Of a DNA stretch of 62,018 nt, positions 1-11,306 are shown piece after piece. Made by a program: the position numbers and the translations under genes. Numbering within the stretch: position 1 is the stretch's first letter; every line of letters starts with the position of its first letter. Source of the DNA: Oerskovia rustica (GTDB lineage: Bacteria; Actinomycetota; Actinomycetes; Actinomycetales; Cellulomonadaceae); assembly GCF_014836555.1 (NCBI RefSeq), contig NZ_JACSQQ010000018.1, positions 22,894 through 84,911 on the forward strand. The letters are read 5' to 3'. The notes under the pieces are model-generated. The model searched no databases, was not told the origin of the DNA, and saw nothing but the letters and a program-made list of their open reading frames with translations.

Positions 1-52
1 CCCCGAGGGGACGGCGGCCCTTCTCGAACGCCGCGGGCGGCGCTCGGAGCGT

Positions 53-991
53 TCAGTCGCGGACGCGGAACGAGAGCAGCGTCCAGGTGAGCGACGTGAC
101 GAGCAGACCCGCCCCCAGCATGTGCGCCGCGACCAGGATCTCCGGCAGTCCCGTGAAGTACTGGACGTAGCCGATCAGGCCCTGCAGGAGCGTCACCGCG
201 ATCAGCACGACGACGGCCTTGCGGGCTCGGGCGGGCGCGTCCGTCTGCCGGAGGACCCGCACCGCGAGCACGACGAGCACGATCAGGAACAGCCACACCG
301 AGGCCGCGTGGAGCTTGCTGACGAGCGCCGGGTCGAGCGCGAAGCGGTACGCGACCTCGTCGTCGCCCCCGTGCGGGCCCGAGCCCGTGGCCAGGACGCC
401 CAGGACGAGGAGCGGTACCGAGACGGCCGCGAGCACGCGGCCCACGACACGGGTGCCCGGGTCGACGACGGTCACCGGGGTCTTGTCGCCCTCGCCGTGG
501 CGGTAGAGGAGGTACGCCGAGACCCACACGAGCGCGGCCGAGACGAGGAAGTGGAACCCGACGACCGCGGGGTGCAGGTGCAGCAGCACCGTGATGCCGC
601 CGATCACGGCCTGTGCCGCGACACCACCGAGCGGTGCCCAGCCGAGGCGTCGGTACGAGGACGAGCGCGAGGCGTCCGTCCACACGAGCAGCAGGAGCGC
701 GACCGCGATGATCCCGAGCACGCCCGTGAGCGTGCGGTTGCCGAACTCGATGATCGGGTGGATCGACATCGCGGAGTGGAACTCGGGCGTGAAGCTCCCG
801 GGCTCGCACAGCGGCCACGTCGAGCAGCCGAGCCCCGAGCCCGTCAGGCGCACCGCGCCCCCGGTCACGATGATGCCGATCTGGCCGACGAGGTTCGCGA
901 CGAGGACCGGACGGGTCCAGCGGCGGAACCGGTCGACCTTCGCGTACCAGGCGGGGGAGGTGGGTACGGGGGCGAGTTCTGCGCTGCTCAC
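53..991 (-). CDS. ctaA: Heme A synthase (COX15/CtaA family)
   Basis: Polytopic membrane protein of 312 residues that converts heme O to heme A for the aa3 cytochrome oxidase. The N-terminal half carries the family block VTGGAVRLTGSGLGCSTWP followed by an SIHPIIEFGNR segment with a heme-ligand-type histidine. About eight hydrophobic helices follow, with further histidines in LHLHPAVVGFHF and near the C-terminus (VAAHMLGAG). I chose the GTG at 991 (VSSAELAP) because a TACCTT box lies exactly 6 nt upstream and the residues of the longer reading frame before it look non-protein-like. There is no Shine-Dalgarno, so a leaderless mRNA is likely. The ctaA, ABC exporter, sufR order is also the mycobacterial one. 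Confidence 0.92.
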   Translation of the reverse strand: MSSAELAPVPTSPAWYAKVDRFRRWTRPVLVANLVGQIGIIVTGGAVRLTGSGLGCSTWPLCEPGSFTPEFHSAMSIHPIIEFGNRTLTGVLGIIAVALLLLVWTDASRSSSYRRLGWAPLGGVAAQAVIGGITVLLHLHPAVVGFHFLVSAALVWVSAYLLYRHGEGDKTPVTVVDPGTRVVGRVLAAVSVPLLVLGVLATGSGPHGGDDEVAYRFALDPALVSKLHAASVWLFLIVLVVLAVRVLRQTDAPARARKAVVVLIAVTLLQGLIGYVQYFTGLPEILVAAHMLGAGLLVTSLTWTLLSFRVRD

Positions 992-997
992 CGTCCA

Positions 998-1003
998 AAG
1001 GTA
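998..1003 (-). promoter_or_regulatory. -10 box of leaderless ctaA promoter
   Basis: TACCTT ends 6 nt before the ctaA GTG. No convincing -35 is visible. Confidence 0.5.
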
Positions 1004-1185
1004 GCCGCGCGGGGAGCGGCCCCCGCTATCCGGACCCGGCCTCCGGGTGTGATGTTGGCCCGGATCGGCAGCGGCGCTGCGGGGGACCGGGCGACGACGT
1101 TCCCGGAGGCGAGCGTCTACCCGGCGAGTTCTTGACAAGACCGATACTCTGACGAGACTTTTTCTCGACCGTCCAGGGGGTTCGC

Positions 1186-2013
1186 ATGGTTGCTCGCCGT
1201 CCGTCCGTCGTCGCCCGGCCCGGCCGCCTGCTGGCGACGACCCTGACCCTGGTCGTCCTCGCAGGCTGCACCTCGGGCGGAGAGCCGCAGCCCGGCCCGA
1301 CTGCAGCACACGAGGCGGACCGCAGCCGGACGAGCGCACCGCCGGACCCGACGCCGAGCCCGACGTCGCCCGCCGCGGACGGAACGGGGGACGGCGCCCA
1401 GGAACCGTCCCCGGTGACAGGACCCGCGGACAGCCCCGACGAGTACGTGCCGGACCCCGAGGAGCTGCGCCGGGTGCTGGTCGAGACCTACACCCCGCTC
1501 ATGGTGCTCCAGCCCCAGGGCTTCTCGGCGTCCCACCGGTTCCAGGCCCGGGACGGTTGGACCGTCCTGAGCTCCAACGGGAGGTGCGCCCTGTCCAGCC
1601 GTACGCTCGCGGCCCCGACGGACGGACCGACCGACGACGTCCCCGGCGCCGCGCGGGACGCGTCGTTCGCGGCGCTCCGGGACGTCCTCGCCGCCGAGCA
1701 AGGCGCGAAGAACGTGTCCGCGGAGTCGGAGTCCCTCGTGTTCGGGGAGGAGCGGACAGAGCCACGGAAGGGGACGAACGTCGCGACGCAGGACTGGACC
1801 GTCGAGCGCGCAGGATCGCCCGTCCGGAGCAGGGTCCTCGCCCGGGCGAGGACGTTCACGAGCTACTCCGGGGTGACGATGCGGGCCAGCACCGTCCTGT
1901 CCTTCGAGTGCACGGGAACGACGATCGACGAGAAGGCGTGGACCGGCGTGCTGGAGTGGCTGCGCCTGCCGGCCACGGCGGTGGAGGCCGCAGGGGTCTG
2001 GCCCGGCGCCTGA
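1186..2013 (+). CDS. Putative secreted lipoprotein
   Basis: A 275-residue protein with a basic N-terminus, a hydrophobic stretch and a lipobox ending LAGC at about residue 28, so lipidation on the outer membrane face is likely. A Ser/Thr/Pro-rich spacer (about residues 30-90) precedes a soluble domain with two cysteines (NGRCALS and SFECTGTT) that could form a disulfide. I recognise no catalytic motif and assign no function. AGGGGG lies about 6 nt before the ATG and a TTGACA hexamer lies at 1132-1137, although its -10 is poor. It is divergent from ctaA and convergent with the ABC permease. Confidence 0.75.
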   Translation: MVARRPSVVARPGRLLATTLTLVVLAGCTSGGEPQPGPTAAHEADRSRTSAPPDPTPSPTSPAADGTGDGAQEPSPVTGPADSPDEYVPDPEELRRVLVETYTPLMVLQPQGFSASHRFQARDGWTVLSSNGRCALSSRTLAAPTDGPTDDVPGAARDASFAALRDVLAAEQGAKNVSAESESLVFGEERTEPRKGTNVATQDWTVERAGSPVRSRVLARARTFTSYSGVTMRASTVLSFECTGTTIDEKAWTGVLEWLRLPATAVEAAGVWPGA

Positions 2014-2031
2014 GGAGTCCTGGGCCGGCCC

Positions 2032-2050
2032 GGCCGGGTCCGACCCGGCC
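2032..2050. terminator. Hairpin between convergent genes
   Basis: A 9-bp perfect stem, GGCCGGGTC/GACCCGGCC, with a one-base centre lies between the convergent lipoprotein and ABC permease ends. It lacks a T-tract. It probably serves both strands. Confidence 0.5.
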
Positions 2051-2096
2051 CGCGAGACGCCCGTCGGTCGCTGAGCGGCTCAGGGCAGGCGGACCG

Positions 2097-2903
2097 TCAG
2101 TGCCAGCGGAACAGCTTGCCCGCTCCCCACCCGAGGGCCGCGGTCCAGCCGAGCAGCACGACCACCGAGAACGCGGGCACCTCGCCGAGGAGCAGCGCGC
2201 CCCGCATCGCCTCGCCGAGCGCGCCCGACGGGAGCAGCAGCGCGACCTGCTCGAGCGCCCCGGGGAGCTGGGACGCAGGGACGAGCACGCCGCCCGCGAC
2301 GGTCAGCAGGACGAGCAGCAGGTTCGCGACCGCGAGCACGCCCTCGGCGCGCAGCGTCCCCGCGAGCAGGAGCGCGAGGCTCGTGAACGCCGCGGTGCCG
2401 AGCAGCACCGCGAGCAGCGCGGGCAGGATGCCCGCCGGGTCCGGGGACCAGCCGAGCGCGAGCGCGACCCCGCCGAGCACGACCACCTGGACCACCTCGA
2501 CCGCGAGCACCCCGAGGATCTTCCCCGCGAGCAGGCCTCCGCGGCCCAGCGGCGTCGTGGACAGCAGCCGTAGGACGCCGTTGCGGCGGTCGAACGCCGT
2601 CGCGATGGCCTGCGACGTGAACGCCGTCGACATGACGGCGAGGGCCAGGACGCCCGGTGTCACGAAGTCGATGCGCGAGTACCCCTGCGTGTCGAGGTCG
2701 ATGAAGGACGTGCGCGCGAGCCCGACGAGCAGCATCACGGGCAGGATGATCGTCACGAGCAGCTGCTCGCCGTTGCGCAGGATCATGCGCGTCTCGAACG
2801 CCGTCTGCGACGCGACCCGGCGCCATGCGGGGGCGGCCCCGTCGGTCGGGGCCGGCGCGGCGGGGTCCGAGGCGACCGGTCCGGCCGTGGTCTGGTCGGT
2901 CAT
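2097..2903 (-). CDS. ABC-2 type exporter permease
   Basis: A 268-residue membrane subunit with six hydrophobic segments after a cytosolic N-terminus. The pattern is that of ABC-2 permeases (RMILRNGEQLLVTIILPVMLL at the start, a ...GVLVPASQLPG... segment late). Its ATG overlaps the stop of the upstream ATPase gene as ATGA, so the two are translationally coupled and form one exporter. The position next to ctaA and sufR matches mycobacterial Rv1456c-Rv1460. The substrate is unknown, and older drug-export annotations of such pairs are not supported by anything visible here. Confidence 0.88.
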   Translation of the reverse strand: MTDQTTAGPVASDPAAPAPTDGAAPAWRRVASQTAFETRMILRNGEQLLVTIILPVMLLVGLARTSFIDLDTQGYSRIDFVTPGVLALAVMSTAFTSQAIATAFDRRNGVLRLLSTTPLGRGGLLAGKILGVLAVEVVQVVVLGGVALALGWSPDPAGILPALLAVLLGTAAFTSLALLLAGTLRAEGVLAVANLLLVLLTVAGGVLVPASQLPGALEQVALLLPSGALGEAMRGALLLGEVPAFSVVVLLGWTAALGWGAGKLFRWH

Positions 2904-3859
2904 CGGAGCTCTCGTCCTGTCAGGTCGAGGAACACGTCCTCGAGGGTGCGGCGGCCGATCGTGAGGCGCGAGGCGAGCGCGCCCTCGTCCGCGAGCCACG
3001 CGGTCACGAGGGCGACGGTCGACGGGTCGACCGGCCCGGTCACGCTGTACGAGCCGGGCTGCGTCTCGGTGACGGTCCACGCGGAGGCGGGCGACGTCGT
3101 CGGGCCGGACTCGACCCGCTTGCGGAGCGCACCGGTGTCCAGGCCCTCGCGTGCCTCGAGGCGCAGCGTGCGGTTCCCGTCCGCGGACGGGCCCGCGTGC
3201 AGGAGCTCGGAGGTCGCGCCCGAGGCGATGACCTGTCCGTGGTCCACGATGTACACGTGGTCCGCGAGGTCCTCGGCCTCGTCCATGAGGTGGGTCGTCA
3301 GGACGATCCCGACGCCGTCCGCGCGCAGCTCGCGCACGAGCTCCCACACCGCGTGCCGGCTCTGGGGGTCCATGCCCGCGCTCGGCTCGTCGAGGAACAC
3401 GACCTCGGGGCGGCCCACGATCGCCGCGGCGAGCGCGAGGCGCTGACGCTGGCCGCCCGACAGCCGCCGGACCGTCGTCCGGGCGAAGCTCGCGAGCCCC
3501 AGGCGTTCCGTGATCTCCGCCACGTCGCGAGGGTTCGCGTACATCGACGCGACGTGGTGCAGCATCTCGAGCGCGCGCACGCCCGTGGGCAGGCCACCGT
3601 CCTGGAGCATGACGCCGACGCGCGGGCGCAGGTCGCGCGCGTTCAGCAGCGGGTCGAGCCCGAGGACCTGCACGCTGCCCTCGTCGGGGGCGCGCAGGCC
3701 TTCGCAGCACTCGATCGTGGTGGTCTTGCCGGCCCCGTTGGGGCCGAGGACGGCGGTCACGGCGCCTCGGGAGGCGGTCAGGCTCAGGTGGTCGACGACC
3801 GCCCGGCCGTCATAACGCTTGACCACGTCCTGGAGGACGACGGCGGGGGAGTCGGGCAC
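2900..3859 (-). CDS. ABC exporter ATP-binding protein
   Basis: A 319-residue DrrA-like ATPase. It has Walker A GPNGAGKTT near residue 39, signature LSGGQRQR, Walker B VVFLDEPSAGMD and the H-loop LTTHLMDEAE. A C-terminal extension of about 100 residues is typical of this family. The start is a GTG at 3859, preceded by a near-consensus TACAAT box 7 nt away and no Shine-Dalgarno, so it is probably leaderless. The stop overlaps the permease start. Divergent from sufR with a 170-bp intergenic region. Confidence 0.9.
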   Translation of the reverse strand: MPDSPAVVLQDVVKRYDGRAVVDHLSLTASRGAVTAVLGPNGAGKTTTIECCEGLRAPDEGSVQVLGLDPLLNARDLRPRVGVMLQDGGLPTGVRALEMLHHVASMYANPRDVAEITERLGLASFARTTVRRLSGGQRQRLALAAAIVGRPEVVFLDEPSAGMDPQSRHAVWELVRELRADGVGIVLTTHLMDEAEDLADHVYIVDHGQVIASGATSELLHAGPSADGNRTLRLEAREGLDTGALRKRVESGPTTSPASAWTVTETQPGSYSVTGPVDPSTVALVTAWLADEGALASRLTIGRRTLEDVFLDLTGRELR

Positions 3860-3866
3860 GGTGGCG

Positions 3867-3872
3867 ATTGTA
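3867..3872 (-). promoter_or_regulatory. -10 box of leaderless ABC exporter promoter
   Basis: TACAAT, 5 of 6 to consensus, lies 7 nt before the ATPase GTG. Confidence 0.55.
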
Positions 3873-3917
3873 GGGGAGCGGGCTGGGGGCGGCTGTGAGG
3901 TACGCCTTGCTTGCGTC

Positions 3918-3942
3918 GGAACAATTAGCGCATGAGACTGTT
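3918..3942 (+). promoter_or_regulatory. Candidate ECF (SigR/SigH/SigE-like) promoter for the SUF operon
   Basis: GGAAC (3918-3922), 17 nt, then GTT (3940-3942) matches the GGAAY-N16-19-GTT layout used by actinobacterial oxidative and envelope stress ECF sigma factors. The same bases form a partial dyad, GGAACA/TGTTAC, that could be an operator instead. It is the only promoter-like arrangement I find upstream of sufR. Confidence 0.4.
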
Positions 3943-4029
3943 ACCTATATCGATGACGCCTCCCGGGACCGTGCGCGCCCGCGGACCAGGCGGAAGGAAC
4001 CCAGCAGGCCGACGACGTGGAGGTGAGGC

Positions 4030-4929
4030 ATGAGCGACGACGCACGTACCGCCCGCGCCGTGCCGCCCGCCGGACCCGTCGCCCTCCAGGGCCCGAACGA
4101 CACGCACGTCCCCGTCGACGGCGACGGCACCACGCGCGAGCGCGTCCTCGCGCTCATCGTCTCCGACGGTCCCGTGAGCGCTGCCTCGCTCGCGACCGAC
4201 CTCGGCCTCACGCCCGCAGGCGTCCGCCGTCACCTCGCCCAGCTCGAGACCGACGGGCTCATCGCCGTCCACGAGTCGGGCGCGGGCACCGGGATGCGCG
4301 GGCGCCCTGCCCGCCACTACGTCGCGACGAACCGCGGCCAGTCCGAGCTCTCGGGCGCCTACCCCGACCTCGCGACCCAGGCGCTGCGCTACCTGCGCGA
4401 CGTCGCCGGGGAGGACGCGGTCGAGGAGTTCGCCCACCGTCGCCTCGAGGAGCTCACCGACCGCTACGCGAGCCGCATCACGGCCGACGACGTCGCGGGC
4501 CGGGCCGAGCAGCTCGCGGCCGTCCTCGCGGAGGACGGGTTCGCGGCGAGCGTGCGACCCGTCGCGGGCACCGCGACCGTGCAGCTCTGCCAGGGACACT
4601 GCCCGGTCCAGCACGTCGCCGAGGAGTTCCCCCAGCTCTGCGACGCCGAGGCCCAGGTCTTCTCCCAGCTCCTCGGCTCGCACGTCCAGCGGCTCGCGAC
4701 CCTCGCGGGCGGCGGGCACGCCTGCACGACCAACGTCCCCGTGCTCCCTGCGGCGACCCGCGTACCCGAGGCGAGCGACGCCGTCGGGCACCAGACCACC
4801 GGACGCCGTGCCACCGCGCGCGGACCGCGCGCCCCGGCGCACCCCCCAGCACGACACCCCGAACCGACAGGTTCATCGACCACCGCCCCACCGCCCCCCT
4901 CCGTCGTCGACGGAACGTGGAAGGAATGA
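4030..4929 (+). CDS. sufR: SUF operon repressor, Fe-S sensing winged helix
   Basis: A 299-residue regulator that represses the SUF operon when its Fe-S cluster is loaded. The winged-helix domain is at about residues 35-85 ([22 protein letters not shown]). The effector half has cysteines C187, C191, C204 and C232, of which C191-x12-C204 matches the CX12C spacing of SufR cluster ligands. The last 60 residues are Pro/Thr-rich and unconserved. The start is fixed by a strong GGAGGTGAGG 3 nt before the ATG. One nucleotide separates its stop from sufB, so it is first gene of the operon and autoregulation is expected. Confidence 0.92.
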   Translation: MSDDARTARAVPPAGPVALQGPNDTHVPVDGDGTTRERVLALIVSDGPVSAASLATDLGLTPAGVRRHLAQLETDGLIAVHESGAGTGMRGRPARHYVATNRGQSELSGAYPDLATQALRYLRDVAGEDAVEEFAHRRLEELTDRYASRITADDVAGRAEQLAAVLAEDGFAASVRPVAGTATVQLCQGHCPVQHVAEEFPQLCDAEAQVFSQLLGSHVQRLATLAGGGHACTTNVPVLPAATRVPEASDAVGHQTTGRRATARGPRAPAHPPARHPEPTGSSTTAPPPPSVVDGTWKE

Positions 4930-4930
4930 C

Positions 4931-6385
4931 ATGAGCGCTCCCACCCAGGACACCGCCGGCGTGTCCCAGAGCACCGGCCAGTCCGACGAGGAGATCATCG
5001 CCTCGATCGGCTCCTACGGCTACGGCTGGCACGACAAGGACGACGCCGGCGCGACGGCGCAGCGTGGCCTCTCCGAGGCGGTCGTGCGCAACATCTCCGC
5101 GCTCAAGAGCGAGCCCGAGTGGATGCTGAACTACCGCCTCAAGGCCCTGCGCCTGTTCGACAAGAAGCCCATGCCCAACTGGGGCAGCGACCTGTCGGGC
5201 ATCGACTTCGACAACATCAAGTACTTCGTGCGGTCCACCGAGAAGCAGGCGACCTCGTGGGACGACCTGCCCGAGGACATCAAGGAGACCTACGACAAGC
5301 TCGGCATCCCCGAGGCGGAGAAGCAGCGCCTCGTCGCCGGCGTCGCGGCCCAGTACGAGTCCGAGGTGGTCTACCACCAGATCAACGAGGAGCTCGAGAA
5401 GCAGGGCGTCATCTTCCTCGACACCGACACCGCGCTGCGCGAGCACCCCGAGCTCTTCCAGGAGTACTTCGGCACCGTCATCCCCTCGGGCGACAACAAG
5501 TTCGCCGCGCTCAACTCGGCCGTGTGGTCCGGCGGCTCGTTCGTCTACGTCCCCCCGGGCGTCCACGTCGAGATCCCGCTCCAGGCCTACTTCCGCATCA
5601 ACACGGAGAACATGGGCCAGTTCGAGCGCACGCTGATCATCGCGGACGAGGGCTCGTACGTGCACTACGTCGAGGGCTGCACCGCCCCGATCTACTCGAG
5701 CGACTCGCTGCACTCCGCGGTCGTCGAGATCATCGTCAAGAAGAACGCCCGCGTGCGCTACACGACCATCCAGAACTGGTCGAACAACGTGTACAACCTC
5801 GTCACCAAGCGTGCGACGGCCGCCGAGGGCGCGACGATGGAGTGGGTCGACGGCAACATCGGCTCCAAGGTCACCATGAAGTACCCCGCGATCTACCTGC
5901 TCGGCGAGCACGCCAAGGGCGAGACGCTGTCGATCGCGTTCGCGGGCGAGGGCCAGCACCAGGACGCGGGCGCCAAGATGGTGCACGCCGCCCCCAACAC
6001 GTCCTCCTCGATCGTCTCGAAGTCCGTGGCGCGCGGCGGTGGGCGCACGTCCTACCGCGGCCTCGTCCAGGTCCTCGAGGGAGCGGAGCACTCCGCCTCC
6101 ACCGTTCTGTGCGACGCGCTGCTCGTCGACCAGATCTCCCGGTCCGACACCTACCCGTACGTCGACGTCCGCGAGGACGACGTCTCGATGGGTCACGAGG
6201 CGACCGTGTCGCGCGTGAGCGAGGACCAGCTGTTCTACCTCATGTCCCGAGGCATGGCAGAGACCGAGGCCATGGCCATGATCGTGCGCGGGTTCGTCGA
6301 GCCCATCGCCCGTGAGCTGCCCATGGAGTACGCGCTCGAGCTCAACCGCCTCATCGAACTGCAGATGGAAGGGTCCGTCGGCTAA
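4931..6385 (+). CDS. sufB: Fe-S scaffold subunit SufB
   Basis: A 484-residue SufB, the scaffold of the SufBC2D complex on which clusters are built in the cytoplasm. The core motifs [21 protein letters not shown], the [15 protein letters not shown] region and the C-terminal [20 protein letters not shown] are intact. A cysteine in STVLCDALL is in the region of the active-site cysteine of SufB proteins. Length is normal and there is no intein, unlike SufB of several mycobacteria. The start is the ATG at 4931 preceded by AAGGA; longer readings run into sufR. Confidence 0.96.
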   Translation: MSAPTQDTAGVSQSTGQSDEEIIASIGSYGYGWHDKDDAGATAQRGLSEAVVRNISALKSEPEWMLNYRLKALRLFDKKPMPNWGSDLSGIDFDNIKYFVRSTEKQATSWDDLPEDIKETYDKLGIPEAEKQRLVAGVAAQYESEVVYHQINEELEKQGVIFLDTDTALREHPELFQEYFGTVIPSGDNKFAALNSAVWSGGSFVYVPPGVHVEIPLQAYFRINTENMGQFERTLIIADEGSYVHYVEGCTAPIYSSDSLHSAVVEIIVKKNARVRYTTIQNWSNNVYNLVTKRATAAEGATMEWVDGNIGSKVTMKYPAIYLLGEHAKGETLSIAFAGEGQHQDAGAKMVHAAPNTSSSIVSKSVARGGGRTSYRGLVQVLEGAEHSASTVLCDALLVDQISRSDTYPYVDVREDDVSMGHEATVSRVSEDQLFYLMSRGMAETEAMAMIVRGFVEPIARELPMEYALELNRLIELQMEGSVG

Positions 6386-7618
6386 ATGACTACTACTGCG
6401 AGCACCACACAGACCGAGCCGGTCGGCCTGAGCACGGACCACTCCCAGGCCGTCCAGGACGGCGCTCACTCGCACGGGGTCGGCGGCACGCCGCAGGGCT
6501 CCCGCGCCGAGCGCATCACCTCGTTCGACCCGGCCGTCATCACCGAGCCCACGGGCCGCGAGGAGGAGTGGCGCTTCTCCCCGGTCAAGCGACTCGCCCC
6601 GCTGTTCTCGACGACGCTCGGCAGCGCCGGCGTGCGCACGACCGTGGTCGACGCGCCCGAGGTCACGGTCGAGATCGTCGGCCGCGACGACGAGCGGCTC
6701 GGCCGCGCGGGCGTCCCGGGCGACCGTACCGCCGTGACGGCGTGGAACGCGTTCGACGAGGCGACCGTCGTCACCATCCCGGCCGAGGCAGTGGCCAGCG
6801 ACGTCACGTCCGTGCGCATCGAGGGCCTGTCCGACGAGCCCACCGCGACGCACCTGCTGATCCAGGCCGAGCGCCACAGCGAGTCCGTCGTGGTCATCGA
6901 CCACGTCGGTTCCGCGACGCTCACCGAGACCGTCGAGATCGTCGTCGAGGACGGCGCGCACCTCACGGTCGTGTCCGTGCAGGACTGGAGCGCGGGCGCC
7001 GTGCACGCGAGCTCGCACCGCGCACGCATCGGCCGCGACGCCAAGCTCAAGCACGTCGTCGTGACGTTCGGCGGCGACGTCGTCCGCGTGACCCCCGACG
7101 CCGAGTTCACCGGCACCGGTGGCGAGGTCGAGATGGTCGGCCTGTACTTCGCGGACGCCGACCAGCACCAGGAGCACCGCCTCTTCGTCGACCACGCCGT
7201 CCCGAGCTGCAAGTCGCGCGTCACGTACAAGGGCGCGCTGCAGGGCGAGGGCGCGCACACGGTCTGGGTCGGCGACGTGCTGATCCGCACCGAGGCCGAG
7301 GGCACCGACACCTACGAGCTCAACCGCAACCTCGTCCTGTCGGACGGTGCGCGCGCGGACTCCGTGCCGAACCTCGAGATCGAGACCGGCCTCATCGAGG
7401 GGGCCGGGCACGCCTCGGCCACCGGTCGCTTCGACGACGAGCAGCTCTTCTACCTGCAGGCGCGCGGCATCCCCGAGACCGACGCGCGTCGCCTCGTGGT
7501 CCGCGGCTTCTTCGCCGAGCTCATCCAGGAGATCGGCGTCCCCTCGGTCGAGGAGCGCCTGCTCGAGTCGATCGAGGCCGAGCTCGCCAAGTCGATGAGC
7601 GTCATCGAAGGCCGGTGA
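6386..7618 (+). CDS. sufD: Fe-S scaffold subunit SufD
   Basis: A 410-residue SufD, paralogue of SufB and its partner in SufBC2D. It shares the beta-helix core and the C-terminal block QLFYLQARGIPETDARRLVV, equivalent to the [20 protein letters not shown] of SufB. The ATG directly follows the sufB TAA with no spacer, so translation is coupled and stoichiometry kept close. The N-terminal 40 residues are low in conservation. Confidence 0.95.
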   Translation: MTTTASTTQTEPVGLSTDHSQAVQDGAHSHGVGGTPQGSRAERITSFDPAVITEPTGREEEWRFSPVKRLAPLFSTTLGSAGVRTTVVDAPEVTVEIVGRDDERLGRAGVPGDRTAVTAWNAFDEATVVTIPAEAVASDVTSVRIEGLSDEPTATHLLIQAERHSESVVVIDHVGSATLTETVEIVVEDGAHLTVVSVQDWSAGAVHASSHRARIGRDAKLKHVVVTFGGDVVRVTPDAEFTGTGGEVEMVGLYFADADQHQEHRLFVDHAVPSCKSRVTYKGALQGEGAHTVWVGDVLIRTEAEGTDTYELNRNLVLSDGARADSVPNLEIETGLIEGAGHASATGRFDDEQLFYLQARGIPETDARRLVVRGFFAELIQEIGVPSVEERLLESIEAELAKSMSVIEGR

Positions 7619-7628
7619 CCCGACCCGC

Positions 7629-7970
7629 ATGACTGCACAGCTTGCTTGCATGACCGACGACGTGGCGCCCGAGGAGGCGCTGCGTGTGGAGCTCGAGGGC
7701 GAGAGCGGCCCCGTCGAGGTCGCGGTCGTCCGCGACGGCGACGGGAACTGGCACGCCATCTCGGACATCTGCTCCCACGGCGCGGTCTCGCTGTCCGACG
7801 GCGAGGTCGAGGGCTGCTTCATCGAGTGCTGGCTGCACGGCTCGCAGTTCGACCTGCGGACCGGCATGCCCACCGCGCTGCCCGCGATGCGCCCCGTGCC
7901 CGTCTACCCGGTCACGATCGACGGCGAGCGCGTGCTCGTCGACATCGACCAGACCGTCTCCCCGTCCTGA
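7629..7970 (+). CDS. Rieske-type [2Fe-2S] ferredoxin in the SUF operon
   Basis: A 113-residue small Rieske protein of the non-heme-iron oxygenase ferredoxin class. The ligands are visible as C48-x-H50 and C67-x2-H70. It sits 10 nt after sufD and before sufC, the position this ferredoxin has in many actinobacterial SUF operons. A role in electron supply for cluster assembly or repair is inferred from context. An additional C63 is not a Rieske ligand. The region before the ATG has no strong ribosome site, so coupling to sufD is likely. Confidence 0.93.
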   Translation: MTAQLACMTDDVAPEEALRVELEGESGPVEVAVVRDGDGNWHAISDICSHGAVSLSDGEVEGCFIECWLHGSQFDLRTGMPTALPAMRPVPVYPVTIDGERVLVDIDQTVSPS

Positions 7971-8005
7971 CCCCCTGAACTTTCTCGAATACTGGAGAAC
8001 ACCAC

Positions 8006-10130
<2,125 letters not shown>

Positions 10131-10228
10131 CACGCGCACGTCCACGTCGACCGTGGGCGTCTCGCGGCCTGTCTCGTCCCCGCTTTCCAGCGCACCGCAG
10201 GATGTACCGAAGGAGCAGGACCCCAGCA

Positions 10229-10792
10229 ATGAGCAGCTCGTTGGAGCAGATGTACCAGCAGGTCATCCTCGACCACGCGAAGTCCCCGCACGGGCGAGGG
10301 TTCGTCGACCTGTCGGAGGGGCACCTCCACGGTGAGTCGCACCAGATCAACCCCACGTGCGGCGACGAGGTCACGATGCGCGTCGAGTTCGACACCGCCG
10401 ACCCGAAGGTCCCGACCATCTCGAGCGTGAGCTGGGAGGGCCAGGGCTGCAGCATCTCGCAGGCCTCGCTGTCGGTGCTCACCGACCTCGTGACGGGCGC
10501 ACCCGTCGCGGAGTCCGAGCACCTCGGCGACCTCTTCCGCCAGCTCATGCAGTCGCGCGGCAAGGGACTCGACGAGGACCTCGAGGACGAGCTCGGGGAC
10601 GCCACGGCCTTCACCGGGGTCGCGCAGTTCCCGGCCCGCATCAAGTGCGCGCTGCTCGGCTGGGCCGCGCTGCGTGACACCCTGGCGACGTCGGGAGTCC
10701 TCGTCGGCCCGAGCGCCACCACCGCCGACCAGTCCTCGGCCGACACCCCCTTGCCCGCCCAGTCACCTCAGGCACCCCAGGAGAACCGATGA
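10229..10792 (+). CDS. sufU: Sulfur transfer protein SufU
   Basis: A 187-residue IscU-like protein of the SufU type, which accepts the persulfide from SufS through a zinc-bound cysteine. The three family cysteines are C44 (NPTCGDE), C74 (GQGCSIS) and C140 (RIKCALLGW), with D46 next to the first. The C-terminal 30 residues are a Thr/Gln/Pro-rich tail beyond the usual fold. AGGAGCAGGA precedes the ATG. Its stop overlaps the next start as ATGA. Confidence 0.94.
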   Translation: MSSSLEQMYQQVILDHAKSPHGRGFVDLSEGHLHGESHQINPTCGDEVTMRVEFDTADPKVPTISSVSWEGQGCSISQASLSVLTDLVTGAPVAESEHLGDLFRQLMQSRGKGLDEDLEDELGDATAFTGVAQFPARIKCALLGWAALRDTLATSGVLVGPSATTADQSSADTPLPAQSPQAPQENR

Positions 10793-11136
10793 CGACCGAG
10801 ACCCCCGCCGCCGCTGCGGCGCCGACCCCGCCGACCGCGGCCGACGTCGAGGAGGCCATGCGCGACGTCATCGACCCCGAGCTCGGGATCAACGTCGTCG
10901 ACCTCGGCCTCGTCTACGGCATCCAGGTCGACCAGAACAACCACGCTGTCATCGACATGACGCTCACCTCGGCGGCCTGCCCGCTCACGGACGTCATCGA
11001 GGACCAGTCGGCGCAGGCCCTCGACGGGCTCGTCGACGGCTTCCGCATGAACTGGGTCTGGATGCCGCCGTGGGGCCCCGAGAAGATCACGCAGGACGGC
11101 AAGGACCAGCTGCGCGCGCTGGGCTTCAACGTCTGA
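10789..11136 (+). CDS. sufT: SufT-like MIP18/DUF59 Fe-S assembly factor
   Basis: A 115-residue single-domain DUF59 protein, last gene of the operon. After about 15 Ala/Pro residues the conserved block VIDPELGINVVDLGLVYGI appears, then TSAACPLTDVIEDQ with the conserved cysteine. Such proteins act in maturation or carrier steps of Fe-S assembly in the cytoplasm. Translational coupling to sufU through ATGA and a terminator 23 nt downstream define it as the operon end. Confidence 0.92.
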   Translation: MTTETPAAAAAPTPPTAADVEEAMRDVIDPELGINVVDLGLVYGIQVDQNNHAVIDMTLTSAACPLTDVIEDQSAQALDGLVDGFRMNWVWMPPWGPEKITQDGKDQLRALGFNV

Positions 11137-11158
11137 CGCTCGCCTCAGGGTCTTGCGT

Positions 11159-11198
11159 CGAAGGGGCCGTCGTTGCTCCCGGGACGGCGGCCCCTTCG
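11159..11198 (+). terminator. SUF operon terminator
   Basis: A 14-bp stem with one G-T pair (CGAAGGGGCCGTCG opposite CGGCGGCCCCTTCG) and a 12-nt loop follows sufT by 22 nt. The stem resembles the terminator at 15581-15612. Confidence 0.85.
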
Positions 11199-11306
11199 TC
11201 GTCCACCGTCGCACTCCGGCGACTGCACGAGAATCGTCCCGCCGGGACGGAACCGATCGGCCGCCCGCTGCGTGGTGGAGGGGTATGACGGGGAGCATAG
11301 ACAGAC

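Noticed and set aside
3896-3915. DtxR/IdeR iron box upstream of sufR
   Set aside because: AGGTACGCCTTGCTT matches only about 11 of 19 consensus positions and lacks the second half-site.
4931-6385. Intein in SufB, as in some mycobacteria
   Set aside because: SufB is of normal length with no inserted splicing motifs.
4478-7873. A 1131-residue open frame antisense to sufB/sufD
   Set aside because: It follows the GC-rich wobble pattern opposite well-conserved genes and has no recognisable domain, only Val/Arg/Gly/Asp-rich sequence.
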